From positions 6,587,660 through 6,651,659 of the forward strand of contig OX387609.1 in the NCBI GenBank assembly GCA_947568835.1: a DNA stretch of 64,000 nucleotides. Reading direction: 5' to 3'. The notes under the pieces are model-generated. The model was given only the letters and a program-made list of their open reading frames with translations. It made no database searches and was not told the DNA's origin. A program made the position numbers and the translations under genes. This document shows positions 23,801-35,800 of this stretch, one piece after another. This stretch comes from Protonemura montana. Lineage: Eukaryota > Arthropoda > Insecta > Plecoptera > Nemouridae. Numbering within the stretch: position 1 is the stretch's first letter; every line of letters begins with the position of its first letter.

Positions 23801-26800
23801 GCCTCTTCTAACAATTCCGTTCTCTTCTGTGACAGAATTATTATCCAGCAGAGTTCATAATTTGTTAATCAAAGTCGATCCGAAACTTCGGCGAGTCGCG
23901 TTCTTGACGGTTCAATCTTAGAATAGCTGGAGAGAATGGTCCATTCGTAACAGTGCGGAACGAGAGTAAATGAAGTCTTTGATCCTTTCGTAAAACATTA
24001 GACGAACTAGAAGAACTAGACTGGCGCAGAAAGGGCGCATTCGTTTAATATTACAACAGTTTTGTTTGTGGCCTTTTTGGGCGAACGGCGTAGACATGTT
24101 CGATTCTTTTCTGTGTGTTTTTATCTGATCTATGTCAACATGACTGGCATTATAGGCATTGCTTGATGTCACGTATACAGAAATAGAAATGTATTAATTA
24201 GTCAAATTACTTTCTCGTCGAAAACGAGTGGGTATGTGTTACGTTTAAAAATTTCTATACCCAATTTCGACAAAAGTTGTATTTGAGGTGCGGTCAGATG
24301 TATTTCAAAATAAATCGGCAGAATTGGGATAATAATATTATTTTAAATAAGATAATAGCGAAATTCTTAAACAAAATCTCACATTTCTCATCTTGATTTT
24401 GTATGATTTTGGTTTCAGTAGCTCTAATAGCAAAAATGCGTTTCGAAAAACTTTGAAATTGGTGGTTATAATAAAACATAGACCCTAGACTGACAGTTTT
24501 TTCGATTCTAAGACAAAAAGGGTGTTAAGACAAATGCCACGGCGACTTTGAATCACGTGCAGAGAAATTCAGATGTTTCTCTATAGAAACCCAAATCAGA
24601 GTCAAATAACAGTCTGTTACTGGACACGAGTACCAACTGCATAAAACTACCTACACACGTTAATAATACCCAACAGAACTTTTGTTTCCAAACATGACGA
24701 GCACCAATAGGGTCTTACAACCAAATTGAAACCTCGTCCACTTTTCGACTGCGGCGACAAAACATGTTTCCAATTACGCGATTACGATCAGCTAAATGAT
24801 TCAACGAAGCCTCGAAACACACGCGTCACTCAAGTCTTCAGTGCTGCTCAGACGTCGTCGGGACCCACACGGTATACTCGCCCTTCCTTGCTTATCGATA
24901 GCACACCATTAGCTGGTCATAGTGAGTCCATTCGTTGCCTGAGAGTGGGCGACTCGGCGAGTCGTCGCCGCCATCTCTATACCAGTTCAACAAATACACA
25001 GTTCAGTTGTGTATTTACACTCATCACAGAAACATATCAGTTCAATCTCGCGCTTACAAGCTTGTAACTCGATGGATTATGAAAAAAATCAAGAATTTGT
25101 GGAATATAAATGTTTGCTAAAACGATTTTTTTTTTAGTTTTTGAGAGCACCTTTTAGTGATGGGCTAGCAGCCCTAGAAAGGACTTGGTTTTCCGAAGTT
25201 TCTGCAAAGCTCACTCCGCCATTTTCAGGGTGAGACTATATATCTATATGTATATATAATTGTTTCATGTACATTTTGTTGTAAAAACTGTGATTTATCC
25301 GGTTTTAAATGTTATTTATTTGTGGTAAAATCGTATAGGAACTAGCGTTGAAAAGCTAGTTTGGCGTTTGTATATTGGATGGGTGACCATCATACACATG
25401 ACCAGTTCTGTTCGGGAGAGAGGTTGGAGGGATGCAAGTTAAGCAACATTGCGCTGGGTCAGGTATTGGATGGGTGGCCATCATACACATGACCAGTTCT
25501 GTTCGGGAAAAAGGTTAGAGGGTTGAAATTTAGTACAGCAACTTCACTCGCCTTGCTTATCAACCTCTCGACAGCATGGATTTGTGGAGGAAACCTGCTG
25601 TTCGCGTTGTACCGTCCATCGGAAGGGACGTTAAGCCGGTGGTCCCCTTGGTGCTCTTCGACAGGAGTAGGCTACGTGCCGGCACCGGGTTTCCCCTCCT
25701 TCCTTCTAAGCTAGGTTAGGTTCATCATCATCATCATCATCCACTCATTCACCGACGCCATAAGATAAGTGCCACATGGCCAGATGTCAAAACAGTGCGT
25801 CGTTAAACACCACAAATCAATATATAAATTGCAATTGTAAGTAGTACGTAACTCTCTCGCCGTATGCAGCGCTCTGCACTAGTGCTTTTTTCCATGGTTT
25901 TCTTTCTATGCTAGTGCAGGGTAGTTATTTTGAAGATTTCTCAGCGAGCCGTTGAGTGGCTACTCGAATGAAGCATCCAGTAGGCAGCTTGCATGTGCAC
26001 TTAGAATACACTGCATTAGGTGGCCATGTCTGGAAGTGATTGTTGGCAGAACAACGAGTTTTCATGGTCTAATTGTGCCGGGTTTATGGAGCAAAGGTTA
26101 CGAGGTGGCTTAAGTTCGTACGTTTTTCAAGAAGTCTCTCTAAAAATAAGATTTTATTTTGCAAAAATCATGAATAAAAACTGTTTATATGGTATAGTCA
26201 GAGAGACAGTGACAATGTTGAACTGTCTTCCCGAAAAATGGCCGCCAAATGACTACTTGACCGATAAAAATTGAGGTTTCTTCGAGGCGGAACCACCGGG
26301 TGTTTATCTCGCAGATTACTCGCATTTGAGACTGGTTTACGGTCAACTAATTTCTGTATTAATGCTAACCTCAACGATTGATAAACGTGTATCGACATTT
26401 TGAAATTTAATTATTTAATTGTAAAGTTTTGTTAAAAAAAAAAAATACCGATGCAAGCGCCCTCGGGTGGCCACTTCCATTCGGGTGGCCACAAGCTAGA
26501 AAAGAAAATCGTCCGGGCAATGGCCGGAATCAGCAATCGCCAATCCTGCAGAGAGTTGTTTAGACAGCAGAAAATTTTAACATTAAGTGGCCTATACATC
26601 CTAGCAGTGGCTCTTTTTGTCTAGGACAACCAGAGCTTGTTTGAGGCACAATCCATGAGCATAATACAAGAGGCTCTAAAAAAAATAAACCAAACTGCCC
26701 ACCGTCTCAAGTCCTCGGACCAACTTCCCCTGAACCGGGGTACGGAAGTTTTTAATAGACTCCCACCTTCGATCACTTCCTGCGACTCTCGGAACAAGTT

Positions 26801-29800
26801 TAAGAGAGCGGTGAAAGATTTCCTTCTTACAAATGTGTTCTATAATCTCGACGAGTTTATGGACTGATACTCAATTTTAATTTGCGACAACGTTACCCAT
26901 TAGATATAATGTACTCTCACAGATGTAAATAAATAAATTACCACAAGTTGCCGGCTCGTTTGCTCAGCAGAAAGTTTACTATAACCGAAGCCGATACCTA
27001 TACACTCAATAGTTGTAAAATAAAGTCAATGCAGGCAAAATGTGTTGTAGAACCTATTATATATGGCAAGCTAATTGATCAAAACTTAATGTGGACGACG
27101 CTCATCTTCAATCAAAATAACAGTTTGAAGTGGTCAACTCGTAGACAGATTCAAAAACGAAAGTGTGTAGAAAATTTTCCCGCTTAGAGGAGAACGATAT
27201 TTGGAATCATTTTATTTTAAATTTAAATGTTCTAGAGATTCTGCAACTCCTATGCTACTACAACTCCTACTCCAACTCCAACTGCAACTCCAACTCCTAC
27301 TGCAACTCCTATGCTACTCCAACTCCAACTGCAACTCCAACTCCTACTGCAACTCCTATGCTACTACAACTCCTACTGCAACTCCAACTCCAACTGCAAC
27401 TCCAACTCCAACTGCAACTCCAACTCCTACTGCAACTCCTATGCTACTACAACTCCTACTGCAACTCCAACTCCAACTGCAACTCCTACTCCAACTGCAA
27501 CTCCTATGCTACTTCAACTCCTACTGCAACTCCAACTCCAACTACAACTCCTACTACAACTCCTACTGCAACTCCAACTGCAACTACAACTCCAACTACA
27601 ACTCCTACTGCAACTCCAACTGCAACTCCAACTCCTATGCAACTCCTACTCCAACTGCAACTCCTATGCTACTACAACTCCTACTGCAACTCCAACTCCA
27701 ACTACAACTCCTACTACAACTCCTACTGCAACTCCAACTGCAACTGCAACTGCAACTCCAACTCCTACTGCAACTCCAACTCCAACTGCAACTGCAACTC
27801 CAACTCCTATGCAACTCCTACTCCAACTGCAACTCCTATGCTACTACAACTCCTACTGCAACTCCAACTCCAACTACAACTCCTACTACAACTCCTACTG
27901 CAACTCCAACTGCAACTGCAACTCCAACTCCTACTGCAACTCCAACTCCAACTGCAACTGCAACTGCAACTCCTATCAGCCATGTTCTTTAAGTCTCCCC
28001 AGTAATGTTTCATGATCTTTGTATTTATTCAACCAAATTGTACGGGCTCCGAGTACCAAGGACCCGTTCAATCATTCATAAACGTGGGATCGTAGTGAGT
28101 GGGACATCCTTCAATAGCACGCCGTAATTAGCAAGGGGGAGGAAAAACAAAACGAGACACTTTTCCGGGAAACGGTTTCTAGGAAGGTGGGGCCACGTCG
28201 TTGTGCCCAAGGTTTTTAATGACACGCCAAATTGCGCTTTCAATTACGCGATCAAAGTTTTAAAAATGTGCCAACTAGTGTTTAAAGTTTATAAAAATTG
28301 TTAACAAATGTTAGAACATCGACTTACGGTCGATTTTGCTAATGCCGTTTGAAAATTTTTGTAAATTTCTTTCAGGGGTGATTTTAAACGACGCAATAAT
28401 TTGCTTTGAAAAACAGATTTGTTGATGATTGCAAACCATAACATTTCGAAAATTCGTGAAGAACTAGAAAAAAGTAGATTTTAACAATGTGTTTGCTACG
28501 AAAAGGAGTATTTGGTGACTTGGAAATAGTATACATGGGCTAACAACTCTTACAGATGCAAATATTGTTATAACCTACAACGTCTTTTCTTGATCATCAT
28601 CGAATTTCAATTCAAATTTGCATTTTTTTTCCAAACGTCCGCACTGAAGCATTTCTCAATATTGGCTGAACGGGAAAATCAAATTTACTTTTCAACTTCC
28701 CTTTAACGCCAATTCAGCAAAATGTGCACGATTAGAACTACACGTTGAGTTTTTACCTTTCAGAATAGGTTTATATTTGTGTTCTTTGATAATTTATTCG
28801 CTTTTTTTTATAGATGTTAATTTAAACAGAGAGATAAAATGAAACTATTTTACTAGGCTTTCTTAATATATACACTATGTGAAAATTCTATCCATGTTTG
28901 TCTTATTTTCCATCGGATTTCCGAATAATTTCGTAATTGCTGATATTTTTCCCCCATGAAAACATCTACCCCCAATTCTCCACCAATCTTTCACCACAAG
29001 CTAATACCCCCCCCCCCCCCCCCCCCCCCCACCGATGCATGATAACGAACCTAATCTGTTTTAATGTGGAACCTATGTTCCCGCGGGGCACCCAACCCCA
29101 CCCTCTTCGGATTCAACGTTCACCGATAACAAGGCCAGATAGCAAGTGATTAAATTACCCTCCCATACCCCGTTGTGCGATCACGCGAAGGTCATCGTAG
29201 GGCTAAACTGTCGTCCCTCAGGGGGGTAGACCCTCTCTGTACGGCATTACCTACCCTAGTTTCGATGGTGTGGGTGGTGAGACTTACGCTGGACTCGCGC
29301 ATGTACGTAGTATTTTTAATTTGTAATTACTCGCGGGTGATGTAGGTGGCTGATTGGACGTGACGTAGATTCGTTGGCGTTTTGCAGGCAATTAGTTGAT
29401 TTTTTTTTCTATTTTTATTTTAACTTGCTCATCTGCTTGGTCGCGGATGAAACTGGTCAAACATTGTCGGCTGTACATTAAGATTAAAAAGCGTCAAACC
29501 GAATGTATGTACTTATGTACCGCGTTTAATTTAGAAAAAGCCATGAACGTCATCAGGGTCTGAATCCATGAAACAGAGTCTTACGCTAACCTCCAGGGGT
29601 TGGATCCACAAAGGTTAACTTCGGAGTTAATAGATGATCTGCAATGGAACATAGCCGATCTTTTCAGAATTTCAGACCGAATGGTTTGCCGTGTTGGAAA
29701 CACCGGTTCTCATGAGATCACCGAAGTTAGCAACACTGTGCTAAATCAGGTATTGGACCTCTTGATAGCATGGATTTGTGGAGGAATCCTGTTGATCTCT

Positions 29801-32800
29801 TTGTACCGTCCTTCGGAAGGGACGTTAAGCCGGTGGTCCCCTTGGTGCTATTCGACAGGCGTAGGCTACGTGCCGGCACCGGGTTTCCCCTCCTCCCTTC
29901 TAGGCTTCTTAGGTTAATCATCATCCTCATCATCATCCACTTATTCACCGACGCCGTTAGACCGGTGTCGCAGGGCCCGTTGTCAAAACAGTGCGTCGCA
30001 AAACACCACATCACAAATCAATCAATCAGATGTTTGAAGGTTTGTTTCCATGGTATTGAAAAAATTTACCCCCAAATGTACTAGCTTTATGCTTAACCTC
30101 TGCTTTGTGGGATCCGACTCGTGGTTTATTCACCAAAAGACATCTATAAGTCAGGGTGTCTTCCCCCCGTGGGCAACCCCGTGCAGGCAGCACGATCGCT
30201 GCAACGCAGGTCGTCTGGTTCTAGTGCGGTGACATTGTTTAAATATTAAACAGTCGCGACGACATAATCGAGGAGATCCTCGCAACAATGAAGATCGTGT
30301 CGTCGCGATCTGTGTGTACGTGACTTTTGAAACGTTGTTCCCTTTCGCGGTCACCTTGGACCGAGTGCTCAAAACAAACGCACGGGTTGTTCTCTGTGTC
30401 GTTGGGATTATGCGAAAACAGTGTCTCGGCGCTAATGTTGAACTGTCTTCGCGAAAAAATGATAGTCGCCCAAAGATAATTACGTTTTGAATGCTAAGTA
30501 AAGGGCTACTAAATTTCCCGACGTTTCGCAACATTAACTAGTTACTTCTTCAGAGGTTTGAGCAGTCCTGACAATTTTCCGATAACAAAAGAACCACATA
30601 AAGTTATAACAATTACCTAGTTCAAGCTTCCTAAATGCATCTAAACCAAATAATCAGGGTCAATAACTTAAAAACTAATGTATTGTGTATTTTCTGAAAT
30701 AAGATCTCGAACGCATTGGCGTTTTTTAACTAACTAATTTTGTGTATGTATCTTAAAACTAGTGCTAAGGATATATCAAGTAGACATGAGTCTAAAAACC
30801 ATCATAATTATGTTATTTCTCCCAGATTACTCGCATTTCAAACTGGTTAACGCTCAATTCATTTTTATTTATGCTTACCCCAACGGTTTTTGTACATTTA
30901 TCGATATTTTTTGAATCGAGAAGTACAGATGCAAGCGGCATCGGGTGGTCACAGCCGTTACCACGAGTTGCCGGCTCGTTTGCTCATCAGAAACTTTAGC
31001 ATTGGCGCTGTTTAACTAATTGGAAATTCATGTAGAAATGTGACTTTTATACTAACGATAAACCAAGTCCATTTCTTTTTCGTCTCACATCTCGAGGCTT
31101 CAATTAGGAAGCAACCGAGTAACCAACCTATCTGCCATCGCCATCTCACGTGATCGCCAGCAATTGGGAAAGCCGGGCGGCGCGTTGACAAAAACAAAAG
31201 CGATTCCCCGGTCTGCTTGGTGAGAACACGTGATCGACAAGGTTGCGCGCGCGATCCGCTGTTTTTCTCGTTCCCAGAACGCTCGTTTGGTAGCGCTAGT
31301 TCGCGCTCGTAAATTTAATTCAATAAAATAGAAAAGTGCTTTTCTTGGTCTGTGTTTGCTAGATAAAGTATCGGCCTATCAAAAACAACCGACGAGTCTT
31401 TTAACTTATTTATCAAAGGTTTTCGAAATGGTTTGATGTCTTGAAAATCATTTATTGCGAAACGAAGCAACTCGTCGCGATTGGTGATCTCAATGCATCA
31501 AAACACCGATTCGAAAGGGGATTTAAAATTGAGCTCAAAATTGTTATTTCTCTCTCTAAAGCCCGTGTCTTATGAAAATGTGATGCGTTTATGAAAATTT
31601 GGTATCCGAAAATGTGGTTTGACAACGATTTTCGTGGCAGCAGATTGGAATGTGCCCTGTAGCATAAGTAAGGTTGGGTTAGGTTAAGTTAGCCTAGGTT
31701 AGGTTGTGTTTCACGGCGCTAAAGAGTCACTAGGTCATCAAGTATAATCAGTGTCATCGCTTATCATAGATGTCAATGTAATTTACTTTCAACCTTTACA
31801 TTATCCACGCATGTTGCGCATGCCTTAAAATTCGTGCAAAGTAGGTTATTCTAATTTCAAATGACTTGATATAGAAAGTGATACATATACATATACATAT
31901 TTTTCCATTCTGACACCATTTTCCGCCTACCGCCCACCAATTGCTTATACTCCGCGGAAAATTGACCCTCGCACATCCGGTGGGCGTGAAAACCTCGGGA
32001 GGAAGCTCGCGGAAAAGCCGCCACGTGCTCGTGACGGCTTTCCTCGGGTGTCACGTGACTGGTGACCACGCACACGGTACGCGCTTGCGCGTCCCCTGGT
32101 GGTTAGATTATTACCGTTCCATGCAGAGTCGATATGCCGCGTGGAAAATGAGTTTCAGTCGAAGAAAACCGATTAGGGAAAGAAGTTGCGTAGCTAAGCC
32201 GCGATCGTCGTCGATGGTGGACGTCGACGATTGTTTCAATTTTAAGGGGAGACAAATTTTAACGAATTTTAAGCGCGATTTTGTGTTTTAGTTTGCCCTG
32301 GATGGCAGTTTTTGCAATTTGTTTAGTTCGGGGAAGCAATTTTGCTTGAGCGAATAAATTGAGTAAACATTCGCGTACATAGGCAAGTTCACACGTACTA
32401 TTAAATGCATTTTTGGTGAAATTTTCAAGAATTTAATAGCTAAATCCGTGGCTAAATCTAATAGATTGGGGTTTAACCATTAACGATTGCTGTTCAGGGG
32501 TTTTTGGGGCCTGTACTCGCTGTTTGTAACGTTTCGTAACCTAAAATGGAGTTCAGCGAGTGGTTGAATTCGCGGTCGCGTAATGAGAAATACTTTTACG
32601 TTCGCTACTTGGTCTACGGCGTGATCGTCTCGTTCTTCGGCCTCCACCTTGTCAGGTTTTTCTTGCGTAAAGTGTACCCGTGATTCGGCCAACCGGCGAC
32701 ATGCATGGCCGTACTGGCGGTTGGCGTCTTCAGATCTAAAAAAAAAAATGGAGGCTCGATGACCGTTACTTTTGGGGAAATTTGAAATGTTACGTCGATG

Positions 32801-35800
32801 AGAAGAGAGCGACTTCTTCGCCATGATGGGTCTGTGGTCGCTCAAGAATGCACGAAGAAGAGGTCAGAAGTGCGAGATCTTACTAGGTTTGAAACTATAC
32901 TTTAATTATCTATTTATATGATCCCTTTTTTTTAAACACACCCCCGTTTTTTTTTTTTGTATCGACTTGATTTTTTTCCTGCGACGCATTGTAACGGAAT
33001 TAATAAATTAGTAGGGGGCTGCTTGTGTGTTTTGTTATTGATTGAGGTCTTGGATTGTTCAAACAAAAGGGGACAGTAAAAGTGTAAATCGAGGAATGGA
33101 AACTTGCCGATAGTTAAAAATGAAGCTACGATTCTTGAGGTGCCATAGGGGGTCAAGACAGTTAGCATTTTGATTGTTTTCCACGGTTACCACCGTGGAA
33201 ATGTATTTGAGTGCATTCTTTAGTATTTTGGCTTGACTTTAGAGTCATTTTTCTCTTTGCAACTTCAAATTTTGGCACAAAATTGTTTTTGATATTCATT
33301 CTTCGTTCTCATGAATTGATTCTTAACCAAACTAACGAATATGAGGAGGCTTAGACTGAGAGATGATTGCAAAATATGAAGTGCAGACCTTGGAAATAAG
33401 AAATAAGTGGGGGAAAACGCATTTATGAACCTTCTTATAATAATAATATTAATATCCCCCTATATATGGTTTGCAAATAGCCCCAATGTCCAAATACCGC
33501 TGCATCGCTCTAAGGTCTAATTCATTTCAAATGCGATATGACAGCAAATGCAGCCCGAAAACCTAGCGAAACCTGAAGCTCAATCCCAAAAACTATGTCA
33601 ATTTGGTTTAGAATTCACCATCGAAGAGTTTTGTCATCGACTAGCAAGCGAGTCGATTGAGAAGTTATCTCTCTGTGTGTGTCGACATGTGTTTTCCTCG
33701 ATGGGTGCTCGCTATCAGTCCGCCTTATCGGGCACCCATTAGTGGAGGGTGTCCCATAGCTGACTTGAAGCGGTTGATGACGTCTGTTAAGTCAGTCGAG
33801 TGTCCAACGCCTCCCGTGAGAACTTGATGGTACAATGCGGTTTGTAAATGGGTTTGAATGGCGCTAAGAGGGCTTGGGAATTCATGGTAAGTCTATTTAG
33901 AATGATACGTTGATATGGCAGGGAAAAATAGGTAGGTATCTCAAAATGTTTGGGAAAGTCCAAAAATTTCTCAAAGTTTCGTGACATACTAGTTACCATA
34001 CCAAAGGCGAAAACTCGACTGATTTGCTATCTCGTAGGAGAAACAAATTTAACATTTTCTTTAAGGGTTTGGGGTGATTGGTTTGATTGGATTAAGAAAG
34101 ACATCTTGTTTGGTATTGAACAAAAATATATTTAATTTAATTCTTAGTGAAGTTCTAAATAATTTATTAATGTTTCATTGTATATAAGTTAAAAGGGATC
34201 AGGGGTGAAAACTTTGCTGACTTGACAACCCCTTTCTTAAGAACCAACAAAGCCCTTGAGCTTACACTATCTTGAAATATGAATCAAGCTGGATCAAAAG
34301 AACGTTATCTACAAGCTAGAGTGGTTGGTCTCTAAAGACATAAACACATGTGTTTTGAAAAACATGTTACTTTCGAAATTGGTTTGGAAATTACTCAAAG
34401 TTTGCATGGATTCGATATTTTTGTAGGTTTTTTAATAATAATGGTCACAACTTTGTTTATTTCGGCCACTTCCAGCCACTTGAAATGATTTTGTACCTAT
34501 TTTTCCTTTTCATTTCGCCCGCACCTCATTTGCTTTCGCTTCCCATCAGCATTTCATCTTGGCTGCAGATACCTGAAAATGCTTTCACGCCTTTATTCAA
34601 TTCCGAGGCATAAACTAAATTCCCTCACCCGTGGTAAAAATGTCCGATGCACCGCTCTCACCGCTGGAATCACATCGCCTACGAAGTAAACTCGCCCATT
34701 CGACACAAAAGACCACGCGATACGATTTTCATTCCGTCTACGTCGACTATAATAGAAATTTTCCCGAATTGGGAAAGCCATTTCCCGATATAGAATCAGT
34801 ATCTCAACTCTATCAATGTTAAATTAGGTATCCGGTTCCTCTTATAGCCTCGGGTTGTGTGTCGTTGGATTAACTTAGCTCTTGAGAAGGAGAAGGAGAA
34901 AATCTCTTGTCCTCTAGGTACTTCAGTGTATTGGAAAGGTCAGTCGATGCAATAAAAAGAGACAAGAAAAGTCCACAGGAAACAAGGTTTTACAATTTGA
35001 TTCTGAATGTCACGTGGACTTAATGCGATCGTCAATTGTTAAAACACTCGTGTTCATCTTTTGAACCTATAGTCTGTTTCGAAGTAAGATGCATGCACTT
35101 AAGATACTGTTGAGATAGGACGTACGAGCTGGCCGATAATTCTAGTCTATACTCGTTTGTCCGAACTCAAACATTACTTTTACAATAAGTTGCTGTCAAT
35201 CACTAATCAACATGGAAATCTTGTAAGTTCTAGGTTTATCACTAGTATTTGGAAAAAATGTATGTTTTTTTTCTCCCAGTTACGATTACCGGAGAGTCCC
35301 ACGTGAACCACTAACCCCAAACAAACCATGTTACTAAATTTCATACGCCTTTTCTCTTTAACTGAATTACCTTGATTCTGGAGATTGCTAGACTACGGTT
35401 CTGCAAACAGTTGCACACAATAAGTTGCTGTCAATCACTAATCAACATGGAAATCTTGTAAGTTCTAGGTTTATCACTAGTATTTGGAAAAAATGTATGT
35501 TTTTTTTCTCCCAGTTACGATTACCGGAGAGTCCCACGTGAACCACTAACCCCAAACAAACCATGTTACTAAATTTCATACGCCTTTTCTCTTTAACTGA
35601 ATTACCTTGATTCTGGAGATTGCTAGACTACGGTTCTGCAAACTTGGTCTGCTAACCAATTCAACAGTAGCTAGCAGATTTTTTTTGAGCTTGCATAGCG
35701 ATCTTGTTGAAATGGTAAACATTTTAAAAATTCACTACCAATATTGTAGATGCCAATACTTAAAGAAACAGCAGTTTTTAAATACTGTTCATACTTTTAT

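Noticed and set aside
27163-28015. Three overlapping + frames of 234-280 codons rich in TPT/QLLLQL/NSN
   Set aside because: They lie in the hexamer minisatellite, whose unit lacks stops in several frames; composition artefact.
31941-32291. 116-codon + frame
   Set aside because: No ATG near its start, mixed codon bias, no domain; explained by the CpG-rich block.
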